DNA of 64,000 nucleotides from Echinarachnius parma (GCA_037951105.1 JBAMJV010003353.1:26001-90000), one strand, 5' to 3'; shown: positions 33,246-44,378, counted from the stretch's first letter. The notes: generated from the sequence alone by a model not told the origin. Program-made: numbers and translations.

Positions 33246-33944
33246 TGGAGATACTCATGTTCAGAGTTTGAAAGGCAAACCAAATGTAGATCTCTTTTAA
33301 ATATGATTAATGAATATTCCCTATCCTTCCTCTCTTCATCATACTATGATTTTGCTAGAAAATAAGATTTTGCTCCCCTTTTTCATCTCTCTCTCCCCTC
33401 CCCCCCCCCCCCACCCCCTCCCACACTGAAAAAAAAAGGAATATTAGATTTTAAAACTGGGAGTGGGAGGGGCAGCCCCTCCTAGCCCTGTATTCCCCCA
33501 ATTTATGATCATTTTTTCCCTTTCAACTTGGAGAAAGTTCAGATGAATTCATGTAAAGTGTTCTTGCCCAAACATACAATTTTTGAAAAGGGAATAAATG
33601 TAATGAACCGAAATAAAAATGTAGATTAATTGTTACCGACCTTTAATAGAAAAAGGTCACTCGGCCTCGGGGTGTACACAAATCAACAATTTGTTTAAAA
33701 CAATGTCAATAATCGGTTTCATCCAAATAAATGAGGTAATAATTTATCATTTATTTCTTCCGAATAGGGGAAAGTTCAAATTAACTTCATATATCAATTA
33801 TTTTTGGCAAGCGGAACAGTTTCCATTGGCCCAGAGCCCAGCTGCGCTGCGCTACCCTGGTTTTACCAAGTGTAATTCACCGTATCACCTATAGCCTAGT
33901 ACAGAGGGGGGAAGCTATGTACAATGGTGTATAAAACAACGCAG

Positions 33945-34080
33945 GGGAGCATTGCACAAAGAGCTGCAATCGATTTGTTAAGTTGTAATTAATTGCAAGT
34001 CAGAAAATATGCACATTTGAACCAATCAGATTTGTGCATTAAGTCACATGTTCTGAATTGCAATTAATAGCAACGTAACA
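33945..34080. mobile_element. MITE family B, copy 3
   Basis: Contains ctgcaatcgatttgttaagt, ttaattgcaagtcagaaaat, gcacatttgaaccaatcaga and gtcacatgttctg. Both tips are degraded. Confidence 0.65.
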
Positions 34081-34269
34081 CTAAAAAAAGGGGGGTGAGG
34101 TATTGAGTTGAGTAGTAGACGGGCTCCAATTTTAATGCAATTTTGGGCCAATAAATGTTTGTTTCGGCCATAACAAATTGAGAGGAAATTTTATTAATTG
34201 TTACTTACCTTCTTAAGTAGGTAGGTCACTCAGCTGAATACAAATCAATCAATCGATCAATAAATAAAT

Positions 34270-34650
34270 TATAGTTTTACTAAATGTACTCCCTCCAACT
34301 TGAGGAAGTTTTCAGATGAAACTTAAGTCTTTCTGTCATCAGTTAATAAATAGTTAATAGTTCCACTCTATATCTTCTTCCAACTTGCAGAACTTTCAGA
34401 TAAAATTAAGATCAAGCGTTCTTGGTATCGGTTAATAAATAAGTAATAGTTTGACTAGATGTACTCCTTCCAATTTGAGGAACTTTGAGACGAAATTCAA
34501 ATAGTGTTTCTGGGCATCAGTCAATGAATAGATAATTGTTCCACTATATATCTTCCTCCAACTTGCAGAACTTTCAGATCTGACATTCAAATAAAATGTT
34601 CCTGGCACCATTCAATAAATAAGAGTTTCACTCAGTAGTTTGTCCAACTT
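34270..34650. repeat. alternating A/B dimeric tandem repeat
   Basis: Five units of about 88 bp alternate between ccaacttgaggaa (A: about 34298, 34470, 34635) and ccaacttgcagaac (B: about 34380, 34558). A related single unit occurs near 33515. Non-coding. Confidence 0.7.
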
Positions 34651-34689
34651 GAGGAGATCAGATGAAACTTGTATCAGATGCGTTTTGGC

Positions 34690-34880
34690 GAGTGTGCAGT
34701 TTCCGTAGGCTGGCATCCCATTGGTGCGTTAGTATCTCCCTGTTATTGTTGTTTTCAGTCCATGGTGTACAGACACAATGAATCAAATGCTTGAAGGTGA
34801 AGAAGAAATCTCTCTGATTGTTGTTGTCATTCCATGGTGTACAGGCAGAGTGATAGACTGGGTCATCCGCTAGTGATTGA
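34690..34880 (-). other. open frame with duplicated CTPW motif, possible exon
   Basis: On the - strand one frame stays open from about 34862 and reads CTPWNDNNNQRD, then about 25 residues later CTPWTENNNNRE. The two halves are a tandem duplication of roughly 90 bp (ccatggtgtacag at both places). Acceptor-like cccag precedes it but no clear donor follows. It could be an exon of an unseen gene or simply another short duplication that happens to be open. Confidence 0.25.
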
Positions 34881-35380
34881 AGATGAAAAGATAATGATAA
34901 TAATATATTACGATTTCTATAGCATCTAATATAAAATTATCTCTGGGCAGCTTTACAAAATATACAAAATAAATTTACATCTTTAATTATTTACAATTAC
35001 ACGTTAAGATGACCTTTTCTTTGTTTTTGGAAGAGGTAGATGAAGGACTTGAGAGAAGGGATGAGAGATTTATAAGAGAGGGGGAGAAAGAAATGGAATG
35101 AAATGGACAGAGAGAAAAGGGGAGGAGGAGAAAGGGACTGAATAAAGATAGAGATATGCTGATTGAAGTAGGGCGTGAGTGATACTGATAAAGCGAGACT
35201 GGGTAAGAGAGAAATAAAGAAAGGAGAGTGGTAGAGAGGAACTGTTTGAAATAGGGAGGGTTAGAGAACAGTTAAAGACAAATTAGATTGAGAGGGAGAA
35301 AGGGGGAGAGAGAGTATTAAAAGAAGTAGAAAACAGGAAGAAAGTTTATAATTGAAAAAGAGATATAAAGCTTAAAAATA
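34881..35380. other. GA-rich intronic DNA
   Basis: After an AT-rich segment (gataatgataataatatatta), 35030-35345 is a purine-rich GAGA/GGGAGA low-complexity tract. No gene. Confidence 0.6.
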
Positions 35381-35404
35381 TGGAAGATATGAAAGAGGAA
35401 GGAA

Positions 35405-36065
35405 AGTTATTAAAAGCTGATTTACTAGACGATATATATGGAAGATAAATATGAAAGAAGAAGACAAAATTATTAAAAGCTGATTTACTAGACGATATAT
35501 ATGGAAGATAAATATGAAAGAAGAAGACAAAATTATTAAAAGCTGATTTACTAGACGATATATATGGAAGATAAATATGAAAGAAGAACACAAAATTATT
35601 AAAAGCTGATTTACTAGACGATATATATGGAAGATAAATATGAAAGAAGAACACAAAATTATTAAAAGCTGATTTACTAGACGATATATATGGAAGATAA
35701 ATATGAAAGAAGAAGACAAAATTATTAAAAGCTGATTTACTAGACGATATATATGGAAGATAAATATGAAAGAAGAAGACAAAATTATTTAAAGCTGATT
35801 TACTAGACGATATATATGGAAGATAAATATGAAAGAAGAAGACAAAATTATTTAAAGCTGATTTACTAGACGATATATATGGAAGATAAATATGAAAGAA
35901 GAAGACAAAATTATTTAAAGCTGATTTACTAGACGATATATATGGAAGATAAATATGAAAGAAGAACACAAAATTATTAAAAGCTGATTTACTAGACGAT
36001 ATATATGGAAGATAAATATGAAAGAAGAACACAAAATTATTTAAAGCTGATTTACTAGACGATAA
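35405..36065. repeat. 63-bp minisatellite, about 10.5 copies
   Basis: The unit contains attaaaagctgatttactag, acgatatatatggaagataa and atatgaaagaagaa, repeated exactly every 63 bp. Two polymorphic sites (attaaaag or atttaaag; gaagac or gaacac) mix among otherwise near-identical units. Because 63 is a multiple of three, a repetitive frame of 240 codons stays open on the - strand; I do not consider it a gene. Confidence 0.95.
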
Positions 36066-36365
36066 CAAAAAAGAAGAGAAAGTGAAGAAAAAAAAACATC
36101 AACTGGCGGAATCTTGCAGATATGAAGATTCATTTGAGTTCCTGAAAGGCTTGAATATATAAATTGAAACGAGAATCACCATTATACGTCCTTGCCACCG
36201 ATAAACATTCCAAGGGAGAGCTTCTTCCAATTTAATGATGCACGCAGTAAGAGCTCCAAACGTATGATTGTTGATTTGGATGATACGGTCGGTCGTCTGG
36301 GTACTTGTATTAGTTTCCTCTACTATCTCATCTGCGAGACCGATGTGAATGGTATGTATAAAGTT

Positions 36366-36733
36366 TCCAGCTGGGCTCGCCAAGATTTGCACCCTGTGTT
36401 GATATGATCATGTGGTCTGGCTGGCTTGCTGGGAGAACGAATGAGTAAGCACCATTCACTGGATCAGAAGTCTATGTTCAGACGCAGGGAGTGCATTTCT
36501 GCGGTGTTGGGAGGCTTATGGCAAGCCAAAAGGGGAAAAGATCATAAGTATGATGTCTGTTAGTTTCTAGCTGGGCTTGCCAAGATTTGCACCCTGTGTT
36601 GATATGATCATGTGGTCTGGCGCTGGCTTGCTTGCTGGGAGAAAGAATGAGTAAGCACCATTTACTGATTCAGGCGTAGGGAGTGCATTTCTGTGGTGTT
36701 GGGTGGCTTATGGCAAGCCCAAAGGGGAAAAGG
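36366..36733. repeat. two-unit direct repeat, about 200 bp
   Basis: The block from gtttccagctgggctcgcca through ggtgttgggaggcttatggc and aagccaaaaggggaaaag is repeated from about 36567, with small deletions. Non-coding. Confidence 0.8.
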
Positions 36734-37169
36734 TTTCTGCAAGCTGCACGCAACTGCCACACCATTCAGATGAAGAGAGTGCACATACAGTGTATATATC
36801 TGTGTTGCTTGTCAAAGTGGTATAAATTAGCTTCGATATCCAAAGGCAATCAATTTATTTGAACATACATTATAGAAAAGGGACAAATTGAAAAACTAGC
36901 TTGAAAAATCCCCAAACGTCTCAATTATTTTTAACATAGAAAAGTGAAAGTCATGGATGAATGGAAAAGCTTTGTTTCTATTAAATGATGTGGTTTGGAA
37001 TTGACATATTTACGCCCTGCTGGGGAGGAAGTGATTGTGGCAGGAAAAGAAAGTGGTTACGGTGGTAGAAAGAATTCTTATGGGAATAGAAGACAAAACA
37101 GCTTCAGTGATCATGTTTACTCTCCGATTGTCAATCCTGTTGAATTGGGCCAATCCCCCTTTCACTACA

Positions 37170-38790
37170 CAGTCAAACCTGCCTTAGTGGTCACCTGTCT
37201 ATAGTTAATAGTGGCCACCAAAAGTGTTCTCTGCTGAGAAAAAACAGTGTTAGGGACCATCTACAAAGTATGTACGCACAAGAGGGGGGGGGGGGGGGGG
37301 GGGGAGTGGGAGTGGGGTTCACGCTGATGCTGTTAGGTAAAGAAAAAATCCCGGATCGATCTCGGATCGGTAGAATTCAAAATCGCTAACGAGATTCTCG
37401 GATCGGATCGGATCTCGGAAAAAAATAATATTGCAATTTGCTCTGAAAAAAATGCAGCGTTGTAGACTTATCTTTCTTGTTTTATATGCCAATAATATTA
37501 ACAATGTTGACGCTTTGAGGCATGCACATATCAACCTTTACAGAAAAACAGTTACAGACTATTCAGAATTAACGAAGTTTCGCAAGAAAAGTATTTTTTC
37601 CGAAGTGAATTGGGCCTAGAAATCGATCGTTTGTTCAGCATCGCGCCACACATTCACAGAACTCAGCCGGCCAGTCACGGGGAAACATCACATGAAAATA
37701 TGTACGATCTTCTTGGTGAGAGCCTTCAAAAAGTGGCTATAAATTAGCCTTTTTGTGATCAACACAATTTTGGTAGTCTACTTACATGATAACATGGCAT
37801 TTGAAAGCTGAACAGATTTTTAAAAATACCCCCAAAACAATGAAAAACTGGGCTGAATATATCGATAAATTTCCAAAGCACGTTCGTGAGGGAAGGTTGA
37901 AGTAGTTACGGTACCGGTAGCAGCAACTTTTCGGGCCGCTGCACTGCTGGCATGTTTCACGCATATTCGCTCGTGTACGGGTCTTTGTTTCATACGCCGG
38001 ATTCATCCGCGATCTGTTATGTATTATACATGTAGTTGTTATTTACCGATTTTTTTAGTAGTGTTTTGCATTGCTTTGGGGCTCAGTTTTTTTCTGTTCA
38101 GCTTTTAAACGCCATGCAATCATGTAAGTAGAATATCAAAACATTTAAACATGGTGCAAATAACCAAAATACGTATTTTGAGCCACTTTTAGAATGCACT
38201 GGCTGATCAGCTCGATCATACAGATATACATCTGAAGTCTCCCCGAGAGTGTCGGCCTAACTTTGTGTGCATTTCCGTCGGCAATATTGTTCAAATGACT
38301 AGCAATTTTGCGCATCCTGTTCAATTTTCGACTGCGAAACGAATTAATGAACCAAGAATTTCTCCAAAATAACCACTCATAAAGTAAACAATATTGATTC
38401 CCCCATTCTTTATTTAAATTACACTACTTTAATGGACTGTCAAACATACACATTTTCAATAATTACTGGAGAAAATGGGTCGGCAAAATCTTCCGATATT
38501 TTCTACCGAGAAAATTTATTTCTCGGATCCGTCTCGGATCCGGCTCAGAAGCGATTATCGCCGGGAAATCGGATCGTTCCCGGATCGGATAACAGCATTA
38601 TGTGTACGCTACATTCAACCACATGCATAAAAAGTGCGTACAGGGGGGAGGGGGGGGGGTCAATTTCAGACAATAATTTGCGTACTTACTTTGTAGATGG
38701 CCCCTTATGGAACCAGATTGAGGTCACCTGTCTACAGTGGCCACTTTTCTAGTATCGCTTGGGTGGTCACTGTACACAGGTTTGACTGTA
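37170..38790. mobile_element. CAGTCAAACCTG element split by an insertion
   Basis: The left part 37170-37252 starts cagtcaaacctgccttagtg; the right part 38705-38790 ends acaggtttgactgta. They are two halves of one inverted-repeat element interrupted by the element at 37253-38704. A further family fragment follows at 38810-38880. Confidence 0.8.
37253..38704. mobile_element. Harbinger-like element (TTA duplication), 1.45 kb
   Basis: Left end GGGACCATCTACAAAGTATG and the complement of the right end GGGGCCATCTACAAAGTAAG match for 26 bp with two mismatches. TTA at 37250-37252 and 38705-38707 is a 3-bp target duplication. GGG ends plus a 3-bp TWA duplication fit PIF/Harbinger. A second inverted pair inside (tgctgtta...ccggatcgatctcgg at 37328 and its complement near 38598) suggests another element nested within. 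No transposase frame is visible. Confidence 0.75.
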
Positions 38791-39131
38791 CAATGTTACA
38801 GAACCTGTCTATAGAGGTCACCTGTCTACAGTGGCCACTTTTCTGCATTTCCTTAGGTAGTCACTATACACATGTTGGACTTGGACAGTACCGTCGTATT
38901 TGCTTTTGTGATATCGGAAATTTAAAAAAACAAACAACAAACTAACAAACTTGGTGTAACTTTGGTTACAAGAATAATAGAATCAGATATGTTAATTTGC
39001 TTCTAAATGTGCACATTTAGCTTTATTACTAAATTAATTGTACTCTGTCAAACCCAAGCCATAGCTCTTTGACCAAACCAGTACCAGCCTTCTTACCAAG
39101 CTTTTATTGATCACAGAGGAATCAAGGAGGT

Positions 39132-39543
39132 ATAGAGTGGTGAAGTGTGATGTCATCTATGACGTCATAAACATCTTTTTTTAGAATTTTCAAATTTGAA
39201 CTTCATTTTCAGAAAGAGCATAACAAATAATGTCCAAATACCGAAAATCAAATGAATATGTTAAGTATTGGCTGAGATATGCCCATCCAAATGATTTTTT
39301 TTGTCAATAGGCAATCAGTGTTATAGTGCTCTGGTTCGTAACTTTATGAACCAGTGCGCTATAACACTGATCGCCCATTGAAGTAAAAATCATTAGGATG
39401 GGCATATCTCAGCCAATACTTAACATATTCAATTGCTTTTCGGTATTTTAGACATAATTTTGTATGCTCTTTCTGAAAATGAAGTTCAAATTTGAAAATT
39501 CTAAAATTTTAATTTTTATGACATCATGGCTTCGGTACTCTAT
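39132..39543. mobile_element. fold-back element, 412 bp
   Basis: An almost complete inverted repeat: the left arm (atagagtggtgaagtgtgat ... gcatatctcagcc complement) pairs with the right arm ending cttcggtactctat. Arms are about 190 bp around a centre at 39320-39370 that itself contains agtgttatagtgctc and its complement. The tips match those of 61832-62047 and 44000-44174. Confidence 0.85.
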
Positions 39544-40112
39544 TATAGAAAGAAGGAATGAAGCAATGCATGTCAACTTATGTAAAGAACAGGGTCAATT
39601 TGATTCTTGCAATTTCATAATTTGGCACTCAAAGAGTTAAAAGTGAAAATGATAGTTTGCGGGGGAAATAGAAACAAGTTTTGTATCCATCTCGGTTTTA
39701 AATGGATATATCTTTTCAAAGCTGCCAGATGCTCGGATGTGGGAAGTGTGATTGCGGCAGGAAAAGAATGTGGGTATAGTGGTCGGAAGGATGTAAACAA
39801 TTCAAAGTAATATAAATATGTATAATTTTACAATGTAGCTGTATCAAAGAAAATCCAAATGTAAGGAAATGGTCTTAACATTGCAGGATGTATTGTAAAT
39901 TTGTAACTGTTTTGACTGGTTGGTACGTTCATGTAGTTGTAGAAAGTAGTTAGACAGGATTATGAAAGAGAATTTACTGGGATAGAGAAAAAGTGCAATG
40001 TTGCATCGCATCAGAATTTAAAGCTTTACAAAAAGGGGGTTCAATTTTATTGAGGAATATATAAACACACACAAAGATAGACACAAATACATGCTTAAAT
40101 GCACATACTCAT

Positions 40113-40146
<34 letters not shown>
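40113..40146. repeat. (CA)n microsatellite
   Basis: About 17 CA dinucleotides in a row, preceded by a looser CA-rich stretch from 40065. Confidence 0.95.
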
Positions 40147-40151
<5 letters not shown>

Positions 40152-40499
40152 TACACTTACATAAAGGATACATTCAACCATTTTACCACTCCCCTTCCCA
40201 TTAGATTTCTGCCGCAAAAGGAAAAAATACATTATATGAATAATTAGTCTACTTAATAGCCACAAATCAGATTATGATTCCATTTATTTGTTTTTTCCCC
40301 CTTCTCTTCACGTATTCTGTGGTTGTCTGTTGGTACCTCTTGTAAAAGCTGACTCATTTTAAGTTTATTAGACGCAAGGTTTTAGTTTAAGACAAGACAG
40401 CATAACAGCGATGAACACAAAGAATTGTTTCAAAGAAAGTTGAGGTTTGAATTCAAATGGAAAGTGAAATTCTGTTATCCATTGTCTATAATTATAATG

Positions 40500-40670
40500 T
40501 GTCATTTTAGTTGTTTTGGGGGTTTTGTTTCCGTAATCTCTTTGTTCTTAAGGTGTCATTTGTTTAAGTAGTGGAATTCTGTAAGTATGTGTCATTGTAG
40601 TTGTTTTGGGGGTTTTGTTTCCGTAATTTCTTTGTTCTTAATTAAGGTGTCCTTTGTTAAAATAGGATTT
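40500..40670. repeat. two-unit tandem duplication
   Basis: gtgtcattttagttgttttg, ggggttttgtttccgtaat and tctttgttcttaa occur at 40500 and again at 40591, a period near 92 bp. Confidence 0.8.
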
Positions 40671-41559
40671 TTTTTTCCTTGAACCAATCTTCATGTTATA
40701 ATTGAATATCAACATTATGTTGACCCTAAATAGCCTTTACTATTTCATGATCTCATAGTCATTATACATTGAGATTAACTTTTCATCCACAATGATTTGA
40801 GGTATTTCACAAAATTTGTGGTTGTATTTTTAGCTGGAAACGTAATCGCAAATTGGTTGCCCATCTGGATAAACTATTTAAATTATTCTTTACCACTGTG
40901 ATTGAACTATTCTTTAACCCTCTGCCAGTTTAACATGTACTTTAGTATGTAGGGAGTGATAGTGTCTGAATGAGGTCATACCTATAAATAGCACAGAAGT
41001 CCTCAGCTAGTCTGATACATAGTCTTGTGTTGAGTTAATTTGTATAATAAGTTGCCAAAATTATTAACAATTAACAAATTATTATAACAATAACAATTGG
41101 GAAAAATATGGTTTGAATTTTTTATTAAAAATCGTTGTAATTTGTATGATAAAAATGATGTAATATTCCCTAAAATAATACAACTCCACAAATGAGATCA
41201 TTAGTCATGAGTTCATGTGGTCGCTTATAAAATGATTCCATTGTTATATTGTCTCCGTAAATTTAGCCTGTAATTGTTGCCAATTAAAAACACATGTGAT
41301 CAATTAAATAGTATAACTTGGCAATGGAATGTCATCAAATTTGTTCAACCCTAGGTTGTTTAATAAGTACGAGCCCTTATCTGGTATAGTTTCCAGGGGG
41401 GATAAAAACATTAATGGGGATAGTCTTATAAAATAAAGACATACAATGATGATATGCTCTGTATCTCCAAAAACTTGTGTTCTTGCCTCTAAATTGAACA
41501 GTTTTCCTTTTTAAGTGTCAGTGGACATCATTGTTAATTATAGTCATGTGCCTATTCAG

Positions 41560-42560
41560 TTTGTTAGAAAGATTGACTAGACACTAGTGAATGAAATTCC
41601 TGATAATTACTGATGAACACACAACAGATTATGTATTGATCAATCTATGATAATTGCACGTACATTATATATGTCCATCATGCATCAATAATGTCATTTT
41701 ACATCTAGGTCCTACACTGTCCTAGTAAATTAAATCCCAATTAAAGGTGCACCTGTAAAATGTCAGATATTGCCCAAAATGACATTTGAGACTTCAATCC
41801 TATACCAAAATCATTGTAAGATATGTCCGAATGATGTGTGAAAGTTTCATTGAAACAGAACACTGCTTTCCGGGTTAAAAAGCAAAAATTTGCGTTAGCT
41901 TTTACAACTAATTACAGTATGACGTTTATGACAGTTTATATACGCTCTTGAGCTGAATGATTATTAATGATAGATATCGTCATACTAAAGGGGCATTTGA
42001 AAAAATCTAACCCTATTTTATTCTTCTCTTTCCATAAGCCAAACAACACGGTAGAAGAGAAATGTGGAAGCTCAAATTAATGTTTGTGGAGTTAGACACT
42101 TTACAGATTGTGTATCGATAATGATTTAACTGGAATATGTTGGGCATCATATACATCAATTATATGTCATTTTACATCTAGGTTATCCATGTGTTCAATA
42201 GCTTTGCACTGTCCTAGTGAACGAAATCCCAAACACAAAACCAGATTATATGTATCACTGATGATAATTGGATTATGCATATAATGTACATCATATGCAT
42301 CAGTTATGTCATCGTATGTATCCACTGCCCTAGTAAATTAAATTCAAATTAACTGATGAACATGAAACCAGATTATGTGTATCACTGATGATAATTGGAT
42401 TAAATCCATATAATGTTCATCATATGCATCAAATCATTGTATATATATCCACTGCCCTAGTAAATGAAATCCTAATTAACTGATAAACACAAAACCAGAT
42501 TATATGTTTCACTGATGATAATTGGAATATACCTGTGAGTCATACAGCAATTACATGTAT
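41560..42560. repeat. degenerate tandem array (about 125-bp unit) split by a MITE
   Basis: Units carry ccctagtaaattaaat, acaaaaccagattatatgt, cactgatgataattgga and gcatcaattatgtcat; clear copies start near 41575, 42208, 42330 and 42460. The array is interrupted at 41745-42106 by a family C MITE. Confidence 0.7.
41745..42106. mobile_element. MITE family C, copy 2 (inverted)
   Basis: Starts AGGTGCACCTGTAAAATGTC and is the reverse complement of 15146-15533 along its length. The final 11 or so bases of the other inverted repeat are missing (it stops at gacactttacag). Confidence 0.85.
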
Positions 42561-42719
42561 GTCATCTGACATCTAGGCTCTTAATTCATGTAAAACATTG
42601 CACCCCACATATGGTTTGTGTTTGCATTCATGTTCATTTCTGCACTAGTTAGTTAAAGGACACTCCTGAACATGCAATATGTAATTAACTATACCTTAAG
42701 TGTACATTATTAATGAAGT

Positions 42720-42850
42720 ATCTGTGTACCAAAGTAGTCAATGTAAAACTTTTGCTAACAGTTTGAAATCATTTATTTAAAATATGATCATGTAAAACTT
42801 TTGCTAACAGTTTGAAATCATTTATTTAAAATAAAACAAATTTAAAAAGC
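42720..42850. repeat. short tandem duplication
   Basis: gtaaaacttttgctaacagt plus ttgaaatcatttatttaaaa occurs twice (about 42742 and 42791), period 49 bp. Confidence 0.8.
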
Positions 42851-42973
42851 TGCATCACTTCATTGATATCAGTTGATTTCTTAATCCTTCAGGTTTGTGT
42901 CAGGTTCATGATACCTTCTGACCAACACAAGCATTAATTACTAAGGGGGTTTCAGGGACGAACACAGAGTGAG

Positions 42974-43058
42974 GGTTTTTCATAGCTCAGCTGGTAGAGC
43001 ACCGGTCTAGCAAATAATAGCAATCCAGAGGTCTCGGGTTCGAATCCCGGAGAAACCC
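42974..43058 (+). repeat. tRNA-derived SINE head (not a functional tRNA)
   Basis: Perfect A-box (tagctcagctgg) and B-box (ggttcgaatcc). The acceptor stem ggttttt/agaaacc pairs over seven positions and the T-arm is intact. However two extra bases precede the D-arm and about 12 bases (agcaaataatag) are inserted in the anticodon arm, which no longer pairs. No CCA role or isotype can be assigned. It heads the repeat at 43079-43970. Confidence 0.6.
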
Positions 43059-43078
43059 ATTTTCTTTGCTCATTTTTA

Positions 43079-43970
43079 TGCCTCCGTAACGAAGTTGCCG
43101 GAGGCATTATGTTTTCGGGTTGTCCGTCCGTCCGTACGTACGTACGTCCCGTTCTCGTGATCGCGTTATCTCAAGAACCGAATGACGGATTTTCACCAAA
43201 CTTGGGGGGCCAATGATCTGATTAGATTTTGGGGTCATGAGGTCAAAGGTCACAGAGCTCATTATATATGCAAAAATAACTCGTGATCGCGTTATCTCAA
43301 GAAGGGATTGACGGATTCTGACCAAACTTGGTACATGTATGTATCTTGGGGGGCCAATGATCTGATTAGATTTTGGGGTCATGAGGTCAAAGGTCAAAGG
43401 TCACAGAGCTCATTATATTTGCAAAAATAGCTTGTGATCACGTTATCTCAAGAACGGATTGACAGATTCTGACCAAACTTGGTACATGTATGTATCTTGG
43501 GGGGCCGATGATCTGATTAGATTTTGGGGTCATGAGGTCAAAGGTCACAGAGCTCATTACATATGCAAAAATTGCTCGTGATCGCGTTATCTCAAGAAGG
43601 GATTGACAGATTCTGACCAAACTTGCTACATGTATGTTCCTTGGAGAGCCAATGAACTGATTAGATTTTGGGGGTCAAAGGTCAAAGGTGGGCTCATTAT
43701 ATGTAAAAGTAGCTTGAGATTGGAAATCTCAAGAACTGAATATCAGATTTCAATCCAACTTGATACCTGAATGTATCTTAGGGAACAATTGTAGTCATTA
43801 GATTTTGGGGTCATGAGGGCAAAGGTCAAGGTCACTTATAGCTCATAATTGTGATACGTCAAGATCTAAAAGACAGAGTACCATCAAAATTGAGTTGACA
43901 GAATTAATTCTGTGTACATGCTGATTTGGGCTTGATATAAATAAATTGCGTAATGGCGGAGGCATCATTT
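43079..43970 (+). mobile_element. body of tRNA-headed element with 5 internal units
   Basis: Starts with the stem atgcctccg...cggaggcat, then ccgtccgtccgtacgtacgt. Five units of about 127-151 bp follow (tctcaaga landmark at 43168, 43295, 43446, 43590, 43727). Each contains gaccaaacttggtacatgta and ggggtcatgaggtcaaaggt. The stem motif cggaggcat returns at about 43960, and the next bases form the palindrome cgactgcgcgcagtcg. No ORF with plausible coding. Confidence 0.7.
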
Positions 43971-43999
43971 TCGACTGCGCGCAGTCGAAGATCCATCTA

Positions 44000-44174
44000 G
44001 TCACTTTTGTTATAACGTGGTAATGGTTATCTACAACTTGTCCTTTAATTATGACTTTTGGTAGTGGGTTGGAGCTGGACTATTGCCTTCTTAGCAACAG
44101 CTCAGACAGAAATGTCTTTTAAAACTATTACCAATGTCAATGAAAAGTTGTGACATTACACTTTGGTACTCTAT
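44000..44174. mobile_element. ATAGAGTACC-family element, right half
   Basis: Shares gtggtaatggtt, ttttggtagtgggttggagc and ccaatgtcaatgaaaagttg with 61832-62047, and ends tttggtactctat. The left end is truncated against the tRNA-headed element. Confidence 0.75.
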
Positions 44175-44378
44175 CGGGCGATCTGTTTTACGCTATTAAA
44201 TAGCTCCATATAGCCTAGAGAATAAAGTCTATGAATGCTAGTTTTTAGGCAAAATCCTGAAATACAGGCCCTGTTCTAGAATTATAGGCTCATTTTAGTA
44301 ATTTTCCTTACAGATCAGGTATCAAGACTTAATTGTCATGCTTGCTTGCACGATTGCATCCCTGAGCATGCACATCTT

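Noticed and set aside
35346-36068. 240-codon - strand frame with a 21-residue repeat
   Set aside because: The 63-bp minisatellite period is a multiple of three, so a stop-free frame is expected. The Phe/Ile-rich product resembles no protein family.
36099-36407. 97-codon (-) and 71-codon (+) overlapping frames
   Set aside because: No family resemblance and no convincing splice borders; adjacent to a direct repeat. Left unannotated.
42974-43058. Functional tRNA gene
   Set aside because: A- and B-boxes are good, but the anticodon arm does not pair and there are insertions before the D-arm and in the anticodon region. The repeat body attached downstream points to a tRNA-derived SINE.
43107-43620. 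Repetitive - strand frames (TFDLMTPKSNQ and similar)
   Set aside because: Translations of the roughly 140-bp units of the tRNA-headed element. The repeated peptide follows the DNA repeat and units of varying length break the frame.
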